Positions 1 to 8,914 of a stretch of 64,000 nt of DNA are shown in pieces; within the stretch, counting starts at the first letter, position 1, and each line of letters starts with the position of its first letter. The position numbers were made by a program, and so were the translations under genes. The notes beneath the pieces were generated by a model, which was not told the origin of the DNA, ran no database searches, and was given only the letters and a program-made list of their open reading frames with translations. The stretch is from G965197715 sp965247615 (lineage in GTDB: Bacteria; Chloroflexota; Dehalococcoidia; Lucifugimonadales; UBA1127): positions 2,418,001-2,482,000 of the forward strand of contig OZ252022.1 in NCBI GenBank assembly GCA_965247615.1, in the 5' to 3' direction.

Positions 1-1
1 G

Positions 2-361
2 GTGCAGGGAAAGTCACGGGACGAGGCCGACCGCCTCATGTCAGACGCGGTGGCCCTGGAAGAGGCCGGCGCCTTCTGCCTGGTGCTGGAGCTGGTGGTG
101 GAGCCCGTGGCCCGCACCATCACGGAGCGGCTGACCATCCCCACCATCGGCATTGGGGCCGGGCCCTCCTGCGACGGCCAGGTGCAGGTGCTCCACGACA
201 TGCTGGGGCTGTATACAGACTTCGTTCCCAAGCACGCGAAGCTCTACGCGGACCTGGCTGGAGTCATCAGGAGCGCCGTGGAGCAGTACGTCCACGAGGT
301 GCAGGAGCATGAGTTTCCCACAGCGAAGGAGAGCTTCGGAATGGAGCCAGCCGGGTGTTAG
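2..361 (+). CDS. panB: Ketopantoate hydroxymethyltransferase, C-terminal part
   Basis: PanB transfers a hydroxymethyl group from methylene-tetrahydrofolate to alpha-ketoisovalerate, the first committed step of pantothenate synthesis. Only the last 119 or so residues are in the window; the gene enters from the left edge, and the usual length is about 260-280 residues. The segment IPTIGIGAG, followed by the CDGQV and HDMLGL blocks, is characteristic of the C-terminal half of PanB, as is the fP...SF ending. The GTG at the left edge is internal to the gene and is not a start. panC follows after one intervening gene, which supports the call. Confidence 0.93.
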   Translation: MQGKSRDEADRLMSDAVALEEAGAFCLVLELVVEPVARTITERLTIPTIGIGAGPSCDGQVQVLHDMLGLYTDFVPKHAKLYADLAGVIRSAVEQYVHEVQEHEFPTAKESFGMEPAGC

Positions 362-449
362 GAGCCGGGCGCCCGTACGCTCGTTTGGAGAGCGTCAGGC
401 TTGCCGCGTATCGATGTCTCTGCGACAGAGCAGATAGAAGGGAGCAGCC

Positions 450-860
450 ATGGGCATCACAGCCATAGACCACCTGAACGTTCTGGCCGATGACGTTGAC
501 CAGACTCTGGACTTCTATCGCAGGCTGGGCCTGGAGGTCGTGCACGAGGACGGCGTGGCTGGGGACGCGGGGCGCCCAGTGCTCCGCATCAACGGGGTGC
601 AGAAGATCAACGTCATTCCGCGGCGAGGTTCGTCTCCACCGGCCCGCGGCCAGCACTTCTGCATGGTCTGGGAGGGCAACATGGGGGAGCTGACCGAGCT
701 GCTGGACAGCCGGGGCATCACGCCCGAGTCCCCGCCATCGACCCGCGCCTGCGCCCGCGGACTCGCGACGACCGTCTACCTGCGCGACCCCGGCGGCACG
801 AGCATCGAGCTCGCGGTGTACGAGGAGAAGCCTGCGCGGACCAGCAAGAGCGACACGTGA
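450..860 (+). CDS. VOC-superfamily (glyoxalase-like) protein
   Basis: A 136-residue single-domain protein of the vicinal oxygen chelate fold. It starts with the typical strand IDHLNVLADDVDQTLDFY, has a central metal-ligand region (GQHFCMVWEG) and ends with DPGGTSIELAVYE, where the Glu would be the last metal ligand. The start ATG has an AGAAGGGAG Shine-Dalgarno about 5 bases upstream. It sits between panB and panC and its stop overlaps the panC start by 4 bases (GTGA), so it is translationally coupled to pantothenate synthesis. The substrate cannot be told from the sequence; the family includes lyases, dioxygenases and resistance proteins. The fold call is firm, the function open. Confidence 0.85.
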   Translation: MGITAIDHLNVLADDVDQTLDFYRRLGLEVVHEDGVAGDAGRPVLRINGVQKINVIPRRGSSPPARGQHFCMVWEGNMGELTELLDSRGITPESPPSTRACARGLATTVYLRDPGGTSIELAVYEEKPARTSKSDT

Positions 861-1690
861 ACGTAGTTGATTCAATCGCCGGCCTGCGTGACGTTCTCAA
901 TGCAGCGCCGCGCCCCCTTGGACTTGTGCCCACGATGGGCTTTCTCCACGATGGCCACATCTCGCTGGTGCGCCTGGCAAGGAGTCAGAGCGCATCCACG
1001 GCGGCGAGCATATTCGTCAACCCCGCCCAGTTCGGGCCCCGAGAGGACTTTCAGAGCTACCCGCGGGACATGGACCAAGACCTCGAAAGATTGGAAGCTG
1101 AGGGCGTGGACCTGGTATTCGCGCCCTCAGCGGAGGAGATGTACCCGCCCGGCTTCGACACCTGGGTCGAGGTTGCCGCCCTGACCCAACGACTGGAAGG
1201 CGCTTCCCGGCCGGGGCACTTCCGCGGAGTGTGCACCGTGGTGCTCAAGCTGTTCAATCTGCTGCGTCCGGACAGGGCCTACTTTGGGCAGAAGGATGCG
1301 CAGCAAGCCCTGGTGGTCCGGCGCATGGTGCGCGACCTGGACCTGGGCGTCGAGATCATGACCGGGCCCACAGTGCGGGAGGCCGACGGCCTGGCGCTCT
1401 CCAGCCGCAACGTTTACCTGAGCCCCGCGGAGCGGCAGGCAGCGCCCGTGCTCTATACGGCGCTGTGCGCCGCCAGACAACGTTGCGACGAGGGTCAGCG
1501 CGATGCGGAGGCCATCAAAGAAGAGATGCGTGCGCTCATCGAGGCAGAGGACCAGGCCCGGATCGACTATCTGAGCATCGCTGACGCGGAGACCCTGGAG
1601 GAGCTGGCGACCATTGAACGGCAGGCCTTGGCGTCTCTGGCAGTATTCATCGGGAGGACGCGCCTCATAGACAACATCTCTCTACCGTGA
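857..1690 (+). CDS. panC: Pantothenate synthetase
   Basis: PanC condenses pantoate with beta-alanine using ATP, in the cytosol, as the last step of pantothenate synthesis. The 277-residue length is standard. Nucleotidyl-transferase signatures are all present: PTMGFLHDGHISL near residue 26 (HxGH), FVNPAQFG, YPRD, the RPGHFRGV loop, FGQKDAQQ and SSRNVYL. The start is a GTG whose bases overlap the stop of the preceding VOC gene, so ribosome coupling is expected. The gene lies in the order panB-VOC-panC; panD is not seen in this window. Confidence 0.97.
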   Translation: MNVVDSIAGLRDVLNAAPRPLGLVPTMGFLHDGHISLVRLARSQSASTAASIFVNPAQFGPREDFQSYPRDMDQDLERLEAEGVDLVFAPSAEEMYPPGFDTWVEVAALTQRLEGASRPGHFRGVCTVVLKLFNLLRPDRAYFGQKDAQQALVVRRMVRDLDLGVEIMTGPTVREADGLALSSRNVYLSPAERQAAPVLYTALCAARQRCDEGQRDAEAIKEEMRALIEAEDQARIDYLSIADAETLEELATIERQALASLAVFIGRTRLIDNISLP

Positions 1691-1697
1691 CCTCAGC

Positions 1698-2030
1698 ATG
1701 AAGTCGGAGCCACTCCACGGCCGAATATCCGAGCTAGAGACGGAGCTTGCCCGCATCGAGGGCGAGCTTGCGACGCTCCAGCGCACCTACGAAGTGAAGG
1801 CCCTGCAGATGCAGGAGTTGCGGAGGCTGGCGCGTCGACTGGCGTCGTACGGCCTCCCCGATACGCCTGCGCCGACCTGGGCAGGCGTGTGCCGCGCCAT
1901 GGAGTGGCCAGCTGGCGGGCGGGGCGGGCACGGGACCGTGAAGCGGCAGGACCCCGCGCTCCACGCCCTGCTGCACCTCTGCGTCTTCGAGGCGTACTGT
2001 GCGTTGGATCGGGTAACCTACGCACCGTAG
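1698..2030 (+). CDS. Small hypothetical protein with N-terminal coiled coil
   Basis: A possible 110-residue protein starting 8 bases after the panC stop. Residues 5-45 form a charged heptad-like stretch (ELETELARIEGELATLQ...) likely to be a coiled coil; the rest is less ordered and has no motif I recognise. It ends just before an inverted repeat that looks like a terminator, which fits it being the last gene of the panB operon. There is no strong Shine-Dalgarno. I do not recognise the family and the coding call is uncertain. Confidence 0.42.
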   Translation: MKSEPLHGRISELETELARIEGELATLQRTYEVKALQMQELRRLARRLASYGLPDTPAPTWAGVCRAMEWPAGGRGGHGTVKRQDPALHALLHLCVFEAYCALDRVTYAP

Positions 2031-2042
2031 GTCCCGACCACG

Positions 2043-2086
2043 GCCAACTGAGCCCACCGGAGACTTGCGGACTCAGTTGGCTTATT
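2043..2086 (+). terminator. Likely intrinsic terminator after the pan operon
   Basis: Perfect 10-base inverted repeat GCCAACTGAG ... CTCAGTTGGC with a 19-base loop, followed by TTATT. The loop is long and the T-tract short, so efficiency is uncertain. Confidence 0.55.
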
Positions 2087-2212
2087 CGAGGCCTTCTCGC
2101 CACGAGGTCATTGCCGGCGGGTGGTGGGGCCAGGCTTCGCAGCAGCGCCCAGATGCTATAGAATCCGTTTATACCTCAACGAATGGACTGGCGCTGTTTC
2201 TTGGAGGGAGCA

Positions 2213-3145
2213 ATGGAGCTCGGTCAACTGAGGGCATTTGTGGAGGCGGCACACCGCGGGAGCTTCAGCCAGGCGGCCCAGGCGCTTGTGCTGACGCAGC
2301 CGGCCCTCAGCGCCCGCATCCACGCCCTGGAGCGGGAGATTGGGACGCAGCTGTTTCACCGCATGGGCCGGGGTGTGCGCCTGACCGAAGCGGGCAAGTC
2401 CTTCCTGCCCTTCGCAGGGCGGGCCTTGGACGCCGTGAACCAGGGACGGGAGACGCTGAGCACCCAGCAGGAGGCGAGCAGCGGGACCCTTCAGGTGGGA
2501 ACTGCCCGGGCCATCGGGACCTACGTGCTCCCGGACATTCTCCAGCGTTTTCGCCTGGAGCACCCCGGCATTGGCGTTCACATACGTACGGGACGCTCCT
2601 CTGAGGTGCTGCGCATGGTGGTGGACGAAGAGGTCCAGGTGGGGCTCGCCCGGGACCTGCGTCACGCCGAGGTGATGACGGCCCACCTATACGACGAGGA
2701 GATCGTCCTGGTGACTCACCCGAGCCACCACTTCGCCAGACGCGGCGTGGCCAGCGTGTATGACGTGGCAAAGGAGCCCCTGATCCTCTATGACCGCGAC
2801 TCCTCCTATTTTGTCCTCATCGACCAGGTGTGCCGCGAGGCCGGCGTCGTACCGAATGTCGAAATGAACCTGGACAGCATCGAGGCGACCAAGAGGATGA
2901 TCGAGCGGGGGCTTGGCGTCTCCTTCCTCCCCCGCCACGGGATCGAACGGGAGTTGGAGTTGGGGACACTGGCCTTGATAGACATCCGGGAGGGGACCCG
3001 CGTCACGCTTGGCACGTGTGCTATGGTAAAGCGCACGCACGCCTACAGCCCGCCAGTGCTTGCCTTCCTGGACATCCTGGGGCGCAGCTTTGAGGTCGAC
3101 ATCCCCCTCCTTGGCGCCCAGGGTCTTCAACCCGCTGCTGTTTAG
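2213..3145 (+). CDS. LysR-family transcriptional regulator
   Basis: A 310-residue LysR-type regulator. Residues 1-60 are the winged helix-turn-helix (LRAFVEAAHRGSFSQAAQA, then LTQPALSARIHALE), followed by a linker helix and a type-2 periplasmic-binding-like effector domain from about residue 90 (GTARAIGTYVLPDILQRF). I chose the ATG at 2213, not an in-frame ATG 30 bases earlier, because GGAGGG lies 6 bases before it and it places the HTH at the usual distance from the N-terminus. The gene stands alone and converges on rph with a 5-base gap. Its regulon and ligand are unknown; the C-terminal domain resembles CysB/CbbR-type sensors only in general shape. Confidence 0.92.
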   Translation: MELGQLRAFVEAAHRGSFSQAAQALVLTQPALSARIHALEREIGTQLFHRMGRGVRLTEAGKSFLPFAGRALDAVNQGRETLSTQQEASSGTLQVGTARAIGTYVLPDILQRFRLEHPGIGVHIRTGRSSEVLRMVVDEEVQVGLARDLRHAEVMTAHLYDEEIVLVTHPSHHFARRGVASVYDVAKEPLILYDRDSSYFVLIDQVCREAGVVPNVEMNLDSIEATKRMIERGLGVSFLPRHGIERELELGTLALIDIREGTRVTLGTCAMVKRTHAYSPPVLAFLDILGRSFEVDIPLLGAQGLQPAAV

Positions 3146-3150
3146 TGCCG

Positions 3151-3891
3151 TCAGGCCGGGGCGCTCAGGGCCTCTCGCTGGACGGCAAAGAGTTCCTGGA
3201 CGCCATTCTCCGCCAGGTCCAGCAGCTCTTCCAGCTCACGCCGCGTGAAGGGTACCCCTTCTGCCGCCCCCTGGACTTCGACGATCTCGCCGCCATCCGT
3301 CATGACGACATTGCAGTCCACGTCGGCGGTTGAGTCCTCCGCGTAGCAGAGGTCAAGCATGGGGACGCCGCCCACGAGGCCGCAGCTGACGGCAGCCACG
3401 GCGCTGCGGAACGGATTCTCCCGGAGCCGCTTGCGGCGGTACAGGTGATTGAAGGCCTGGGAAAGGGCGACGTACGCACCTGTCACAGCCAGGGTTCGCG
3501 TGCCCCCATCGGCCTGAAGGACGTCGCAGTCCACGATGAAGGTCCGATCCCCCAGCTTCTCCAGCTCCACCACGGCCCGCAGGGCGCGGCCAACCAGTCG
3601 CTGAATCTCCATGGCCCTCCCCCTGGCGCTGCGGTCGAGGCCCTCCCTGGGGGTCCGCGAAGGCGTGGCGCGCGGCAGCATTCCGTACTCTGCCGTGACC
3701 CATCCCTTGCCCGTGCCACGCAGGAACGGCGGCACCCGGTCCTCCACCGTGACGGCGCAGAGGAGCCGCGTATCGCCTGCATCGATCAGGGCGGAGCCTT
3801 CCGGGTGAAGCAGGTAGCCGGGAGTGATGTGGACCGGGCGAAGCTGGTCGGGTCTGCGCCCGTCGATTCGCTTGGCGGCTGCATGTGTCAT
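3151..3891 (-). CDS. rph: Ribonuclease PH
   Basis: RNase PH is a phosphate-dependent 3'-5' exoribonuclease that trims tRNA precursors. The 246-residue product matches the family length. Key blocks: RIDGRRPDQLRPV at the start, the arginine-rich REGLDRSARGRAMEIQRLVG segment, DCDVLQADGGTRT, then the conserved glycine-rich middle (VGGVPMLDL) and the TDGGEIVEVQG block near the end. The start at 3891 is preferred over an upstream in-frame start at 3966 because the conserved protein begins at RIDGRRP. The gene is the last of a minus-strand set ilvE-plsY-rph. Confidence 0.95.
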   Translation of the reverse strand: MTHAAAKRIDGRRPDQLRPVHITPGYLLHPEGSALIDAGDTRLLCAVTVEDRVPPFLRGTGKGWVTAEYGMLPRATPSRTPREGLDRSARGRAMEIQRLVGRALRAVVELEKLGDRTFIVDCDVLQADGGTRTLAVTGAYVALSQAFNHLYRRKRLRENPFRSAVAAVSCGLVGGVPMLDLCYAEDSTADVDCNVVMTDGGEIVEVQGAAEGVPFTRRELEELLDLAENGVQELFAVQREALSAPA

Positions 3892-4005
3892 CAGGTCACC
3901 GGGACTCCTCGTATCTGTATCGCGCTGGACTCTGGGTGACTGAGAAGGAGCATACATGCCCCGCACCGGACAGGGGCGCGGGGAGTGACCTCCCGGTTGC
4001 GACTC

Positions 4006-4617
4006 TCAGCTCTCACGGAACTCGATCTCATCCTTGAGCAATGCCCTGGGCTCCAGCCGCGCCGCACGCTTCGCTGTGAGAAGGTGAGCAACACCCACCA
4101 GAATGGCCATCCCCACGGCGTAGGAGATGACAGTAGCCGGAGCGTCAGTCACCCAGGCGCCCAGGGGGAAGAGGGAGAATAGAAAGAAGAAGAAGACGGT
4201 TGTGCTGCGGGTGCGCAGCATCATGAGCCCGCTGAGGAAAACAAGGATGGGAGTCACCAGGGGCGCCATGGCCAGGAAGACCCCCATGAGAGTCGCCGCA
4301 CCCCGTCCGCCGCGGAAGCCGATGAAGACGGGAAAGATGTGGCCCGCCAGGGCGAGGAGGCCGCCAAGCATGGCCGCTTCCACGGTGTCTTCGAAGAGAC
4401 GCGCGATCAGGACGCACAGCGCGCCCTTGCCTGTGTCGATGAAGCCTACGGCGATCCCCGGCCGCGGACCCAGGGAGCGCCAGACATTGGCAGCACTGGG
4501 GTTCCTGTCGCCCAAATCCCGGATGTCCACGCCGTAACGGAGCCGCCCCACCAGGTACGCCGGGGAAATGCTGCCGACCAGGTAGCAGAGGATGCCGAGG
4601 GATATCCACGGGAGCAT
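4006..4617 (-). CDS. plsY: PlsY-like glycerol-3-phosphate acyltransferase
   Basis: A 203-residue integral membrane protein with about 5-6 hydrophobic helices. PlsY moves the acyl group from acyl-phosphate to glycerol-3-phosphate, the first step of phospholipid synthesis. The family fold is clear: GSISPAYLVGRL near the N-terminus, DIRDLGDRN, and FRGGRGAAT (family: GGKGxAT). However, the first catalytic loop reads GDRNPSAAN where typical PlsY has GSGNxGATN, and the C-terminal arginine/asparagine motif is not obvious. It may be a divergent paralogue. It lies 43 bases downstream of ilvE. Confidence 0.82.
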   Translation of the reverse strand: MLPWISLGILCYLVGSISPAYLVGRLRYGVDIRDLGDRNPSAANVWRSLGPRPGIAVGFIDTGKGALCVLIARLFEDTVEAAMLGGLLALAGHIFPVFIGFRGGRGAATLMGVFLAMAPLVTPILVFLSGLMMLRTRSTTVFFFFLFSLFPLGAWVTDAPATVISYAVGMAILVGVAHLLTAKRAARLEPRALLKDEIEFRES

Positions 4618-4660
4618 CGCCGTCCCCCCGGAAAAGGGTGGTCACGCCTTTGGGATGCGG

Positions 4661-5602
4661 CTAAACCGTGGTCAGCCGGCTGGGCACGGCCTCTGCACAC
4701 CAGTGACGATACTTGGGGTTCCGGCCGCGGATCACGCCGAAGTAGATGTTCTGGAGGGCCTTGGTAACCGGGCCCGGCTTGCCATCGGCAATGGCCCGGT
4801 TGTCCAGTTCGCCAACCGGTGTCAGGTGGGCCGCCGTGCCACTGAAGAAGACCTCGTCCGCCAGGTAGAGCTCCGCGCGGCCAATGGGGCGCTCCACCAC
4901 GGTGATGCCCAGCTCATTTGCGGCGATCTGGATCACCGAGTCCCGGGTGATGCCGCCCAGAATGTTGCTGTAGATGGGGGGCGTAATGACGGCGCCGTTC
5001 TTGACCATGAACAGGTTCTCGCCGGTACCCTCGGCCACGCTGCCGTCGTCATTGAGCAGAATGGCCTCGTCGAAGCCCGCCAAAACGGCGTCGGTCTTCG
5101 CCAGAATGCTGTTGACGTAGAGACCGCTGATCTTTACCCGGGGCGGGATCATGGTCTCCTGCATGCGGCGCCAGGAGGCGGTAGTGCAGCGGGCCGTCTC
5201 CACGTCGATGTAGCGGCCAAAGGGGATGGCCATGATCGTAAAGTCGCACTCCAGCTCGTGGAGCTTCAGGTTCGCCACGCGCTCGGCGCTCTTGTAGGCC
5301 AGGGGGCGAATATACAGGTCTTCCACGTAGCCGGAGCGCTCCACCAGCTCAACCGAGAGGCGGGTCAACTCATCCGCGTCCACGGGCAGGGTCATGCGCA
5401 GGATCTTGCAGCCATCCAGGAGGCGGACAAAGTGCTCCCGGGGGCGGAAGATGAAGATCCTGCCTTCCTCCTCGTTCCAGTTGCCGCGCATACCCTCGAA
5501 GACGGCGGTGCCGTAGTGCAGCGCGTGTGTCATCACGTTAACTTTGGCGTCCTCCAGGGGCACGAACTCTCCACGAAAGTAGGCCAGCGGCGTCGGCGCC
5601 AT
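4661..5602 (-). CDS. ilvE: Branched-chain amino acid aminotransferase
   Basis: IlvE exchanges the amino group between glutamate and the keto acids of leucine, isoleucine and valine, using PLP. The 313-residue class-IV aminotransferase contains HALHYGTAVFEGMRG near residue 28, the PLP lysine in KISGLYVNSILAK, the glutamate-containing VAEGTGENLFMV segment, and the phosphate-binding GGITRDSVI and FSGTAAHLTPV. A near-consensus promoter lies upstream at 5645-5673. It is first in the minus-strand run ilvE-plsY-rph. A D-amino-acid transaminase is less likely given the KISGLYVNS and GxGENLF forms. Confidence 0.95.
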   Translation of the reverse strand: MAPTPLAYFRGEFVPLEDAKVNVMTHALHYGTAVFEGMRGNWNEEEGRIFIFRPREHFVRLLDGCKILRMTLPVDADELTRLSVELVERSGYVEDLYIRPLAYKSAERVANLKLHELECDFTIMAIPFGRYIDVETARCTTASWRRMQETMIPPRVKISGLYVNSILAKTDAVLAGFDEAILLNDDGSVAEGTGENLFMVKNGAVITPPIYSNILGGITRDSVIQIAANELGITVVERPIGRAELYLADEVFFSGTAAHLTPVGELDNRAIADGKPGPVTKALQNIYFGVIRGRNPKYRHWCAEAVPSRLTTV

Positions 5603-5644
5603 GGTCCCGTCTCCTCCCTGGAACTGTTGTTTTCAGATTGCGGC

Positions 5645-5673
5645 ATTATAATCCAGCAGGGTTCTCAGGACAA
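5645..5673 (-). promoter_or_regulatory. Sigma-70 type promoter of ilvE
   Basis: On the minus strand TTGTCC (-35), a 17-base spacer and TATAAT (-10). The -10 box is a perfect consensus. It ends about 40 bases before the ilvE ATG. Confidence 0.72.
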
Positions 5674-5733
5674 GTCACGAAAGTTTGACGGGCCGGGGGA
5701 AACCACGGCGGTCCTCCCGGAGGACAGACACGT

Positions 5734-6324
5734 ATGGCCACAAGTGGCGGCGATTCGTCACCACCAACCACCGCGCTTGAACGCCTGGGCCGCACCGCGC
5801 TCCTGGGCCTGTTCGTCCTGGCACTGGCGGGGGGCGTGGCGCTGTTGATGCGGCAGGCGGCCCCAAGCGGCGTCGAGGTCATCCTACCGACCCCCACACC
5901 CCCTCCCAGCCTCGAGGTCTATCTCACGGGCGCCGTCGCCCGGCCGGACACCTACGCCTTCCGCGATGGAGAGCGGCTGGCCGACGTCCTGAAGATGGCG
6001 GGCGGCGCCAACGCGGACGCCGACCTAGCGCAGGTCAACCTGGCCCTGCGGCTGAGCGACCAAGAGCACTTCCACGTGCCGCGCAAAGGGGAAACGGTCC
6101 GGCTCCCCGCGCGCCAGAGCCTCGACAATGGGTTGGTGGACCTCAACCGGGCCGATTCCGAGGAGCTACAGCGCCTGCCTGGCATTGGGCCGACGCGGGC
6201 CGAGAGCATCGTGGAACACCGGAGCGTCAACGGCCCGTTCCAGTCCGTGGAAGAGCTGCTGGCCGTCGCCGGCATAGGCCCGTCAACCCTGGAGGGCCTG
6301 CGCGACCTGGTCACGGTGGAGTGA
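5734..6324 (+). CDS. comEA: ComEA-like DNA-binding competence protein
   Basis: A 196-residue membrane-anchored protein. Residues about 20-42 are one transmembrane helix (ALLGLFVLALAGGVALLM), followed by a Pro/Thr linker (PTPTPPPS). Next comes an SLBB domain (about 57-125; VYLTGAVARPDTYAFRDGERL) and a C-terminal double helix-hairpin-helix (about 130-195; VDLNRADSEELQRLPGIG, then VAGIGPSTLEGLRDLV). This is the standard ComEA layout, which binds incoming double-stranded DNA outside the membrane. comEC starts 4 bases downstream, so the pair is surely co-transcribed. Confidence 0.94.
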   Translation: MATSGGDSSPPTTALERLGRTALLGLFVLALAGGVALLMRQAAPSGVEVILPTPTPPPSLEVYLTGAVARPDTYAFRDGERLADVLKMAGGANADADLAQVNLALRLSDQEHFHVPRKGETVRLPARQSLDNGLVDLNRADSEELQRLPGIGPTRAESIVEHRSVNGPFQSVEELLAVAGIGPSTLEGLRDLVTVE

Positions 6325-6328
6325 GCTC

Positions 6329-8833
6329 ATGGCCCTGACGGCCCTGGCCGCCGCTTGGGTCCTGGGCCTCGCCCTGGGACTGTGGTGGCAGGCGCCCGCC
6401 CCGTCCCTGGCCCTGTGGTCTTGTGCCGCCAGCGCCGCGGGAGTCCTTGGATGGACGCTGCGCCGCAGACTGCCACCGGGCGCAGCCCGCCGGTGGCTCT
6501 GGGGCGCCCTGGCTGCGCTGGCACTGTTGGCCGGCCTCTGGTGGGCGCCCCACTCGACGCGGGGCGCCGATGACCTGGAGCTGCGCAGGCTCCTGGATGC
6601 CGGACCCGGGGTGCTGCGTGGACAGGTGGTCAACGATCCGGAGGACCGGGGCGCCACGCGGCGTCTGCGCCTCGCCGTCCACCAGGTTGCAAGCACGCCG
6701 GACTGTCGCCTGGACCCGGCGCATTCGTCCTGGCGGGACGCCGGTGGCAGGGTCCAAGTGACCCTGGGTCACCGTGCCCCGGCCGTGCGCTACGGAGACA
6801 TCGTCGAGCTGTGCGGCCGGCTGGAGGCCCCGCCCGAGCTCGCCGGCCTTGACTACCCCGAGTACCTGGCGCGCCAGGGCATCCACGCGGTCATCGGCTT
6901 TCCGTCGGCAACGGTGCTGGAAGAGGGACAGGGCAGCTGGGTTGTAACGCAGGTATTTGCCCTGCGCCATCGCCTTGCTGAGAGCCTCCGGCGCAGCCTG
7001 TCGGAGCCTCAGACCTCCCTGGCCCAGGCCATACTGCTGGGGTTGCGGTCGGAGCTGCGGCCCGGGGTGCGGGAGGATTTCGTCACCACGGGGACAAGCC
7101 ACCTTCTGGCCATATCAGGGCTGCACGTGGGCGTGCTTCTGATTCTGACGCTGGCCGCCTCCACGGCCGTCTTGGGCGGCGGACGCTGGGCGCTGGCGGC
7201 GCCGCTGTGCGCCATCTGGCTCTACGCCCTCCTCACGGGGATGGCGCCCCCTGTGGTGCGGGCTGCCATCATGGGCAGCCTCTACCTGGGAGGGCGACTG
7301 ACAGGCAGGCAGAGCGCGGGACTGCCCGCACTCAGCGCGGCGGCGGGGACCATGGCGGGTCTGGAACCGCGCCTGCTGCTGGACGTCTCGTTCCAGCTCA
7401 GCTTCGCCGCCGTGGCGTCCCTGGTGCTGCTGGCGGCGCCCATCACCGATGGACTGAATAGCCTAGTCACAGAGCGGTTGGGAAGACAGGAAGGAGCCCT
7501 ACGAGTGCTTCGAGGGTTCAATACTGCACTGGCGGTGGGAATAGCCGCCACCATCGGAACGTTGCCCCTGATTGCCTTCGCCTTCAACAACGTATCGCTG
7601 GTGGGCATTCCGGTCACCATGCTGGCATTGCCGGCGCTGCCGCTCATGCTGGTGGGAAGCGCCGCCGCCGCCTTCCTGGGCATCCTTTGGCAGCCGCTGG
7701 GACAGATGGCAGGGTTGCTCGCCTGGGCGCCGCTGAGCTATCTCCTGGCGCTGGTGCACGCGGTGGCGTCCGTGCCCGGCGTTATCGTGGACGTGGGCGG
7801 CGTAACCCAGGTGGCTGTCGGTTGCTTCTATCTGGCGATGCTGCTGCTTCTGGGGCGGCGGACACTTGCGCGCCTGCTGCACGCTGTCCCCCAGATCCCT
7901 GCCCGGTTCTCCATCCTCGCCCGGGGCTTCTGGCTCCCCCGGCTCCCCGTGCGCTGGGCGCTTCTCCTCATGCTGGCCGTTACGGGCGTTCTCTGGAGCG
8001 CCGCCCTGACCTCTTCCGACGGCAAGCTGCACGTGACGTTCCTGGATGTGGGCCAGGGCGACGCAACGCTGATCGTCACTCCGTCGGGAAAGCAGGTGTT
8101 GGTGGACGGAGGTCCAGACCCCCGTGGCGCCGTGCAAGCACTGGGGAGCAGAATGCCGCTGTGGGACCGCTCCGTGGACGTCGTCGTCCTGACGCACGCA
8201 CACCAGGACCATCTCCAGGGACTCGTGGAGGTGACGGAGCGCTACCGCGTTGGGCTCCTGGTCTATCCCTCACGTGGGGCAGACGCACCGGGATACGCCG
8301 ACGGCGCGGAGCCCCTTCGCAGGAACATCTCCGACGGCCGCACGCTGGAAGCCGAGGCGGGCCAGGTGATACGACTGGGCGACGGTGTAGTGCTGCGCGT
8401 GCTCAATCCCAGTGCGAAGCCCTTTCGCGGGACTCGAGGCGACGTGAACAACAACGCGGTCGTGCTGCGCTTGGAGTACGGGGAGGTCATGATGCTGCTG
8501 ACGGCGGACATCTACACCGAGGCGGAGGCGTCGCTGCTGGCGCGGCGCGCACCCCTGGACGCCGTGGTGCTCAAGGTCGCACACCACGGCAGCGACACCT
8601 CTTCCTCGGAGGCTTTCCTCGATGCCGTGTCGCCGGCCCTGGCGGTCGTCAGCGCCGGGCGCGACAACCGGTTCGGCCACCCGGCACCCATTACCCTGGA
8701 GCGCCTGAGCGAGCGGGTCCCAAGAGGCCGCGTCCTGCTCACGCCGGCCCATGGAGACGTCCACTTCACCAGCGACGGCCACGGGCTCTGGTTGGAGACA
8801 GAACGTGACGCGGAGGGCCCTGCTGCGCCTTGA
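6329..8833 (+). CDS. comEC: ComEC/Rec2-type DNA uptake channel protein
   Basis: An 834-residue polytopic membrane protein expected to form the channel that passes single-stranded DNA into the cell. It has an N-terminal DUF4131 region with two helices and an OB-like soluble part (about 1-190), then the competence domain (about 215-500). That domain begins with AILLGLRSELRP and the HLLAISGLHVGVL signature and contains many hydrophobic helices. A metallo-beta-lactamase-like domain follows from about 565, with FLDVGQGDATLIV, THAHQDHLQGL and VAHHGSDTSSS. The His-rich motifs suggest a potentially active nuclease domain. It is coupled to comEA, 4 bases upstream. Confidence 0.95.
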   Translation: MALTALAAAWVLGLALGLWWQAPAPSLALWSCAASAAGVLGWTLRRRLPPGAARRWLWGALAALALLAGLWWAPHSTRGADDLELRRLLDAGPGVLRGQVVNDPEDRGATRRLRLAVHQVASTPDCRLDPAHSSWRDAGGRVQVTLGHRAPAVRYGDIVELCGRLEAPPELAGLDYPEYLARQGIHAVIGFPSATVLEEGQGSWVVTQVFALRHRLAESLRRSLSEPQTSLAQAILLGLRSELRPGVREDFVTTGTSHLLAISGLHVGVLLILTLAASTAVLGGGRWALAAPLCAIWLYALLTGMAPPVVRAAIMGSLYLGGRLTGRQSAGLPALSAAAGTMAGLEPRLLLDVSFQLSFAAVASLVLLAAPITDGLNSLVTERLGRQEGALRVLRGFNTALAVGIAATIGTLPLIAFAFNNVSLVGIPVTMLALPALPLMLVGSAAAAFLGILWQPLGQMAGLLAWAPLSYLLALVHAVASVPGVIVDVGGVTQVAVGCFYLAMLLLLGRRTLARLLHAVPQIPARFSILARGFWLPRLPVRWALLLMLAVTGVLWSAALTSSDGKLHVTFLDVGQGDATLIVTPSGKQVLVDGGPDPRGAVQALGSRMPLWDRSVDVVVLTHAHQDHLQGLVEVTERYRVGLLVYPSRGADAPGYADGAEPLRRNISDGRTLEAEAGQVIRLGDGVVLRVLNPSAKPFRGTRGDVNNNAVVLRLEYGEVMMLLTADIYTEAEASLLARRAPLDAVVLKVAHHGSDTSSSEAFLDAVSPALAVVSAGRDNRFGHPAPITLERLSERVPRGRVLLTPAHGDVHFTSDGHGLWLETERDAEGPAAP

Positions 8834-8914
8834 ATGCCGGGGTGTCGGGGAATACTATGTGGGTGCGTCAGCGGAGTCCGCCTGTGAAGGCGGCAGAGCA
8901 GGGGGGAGTTTAGA

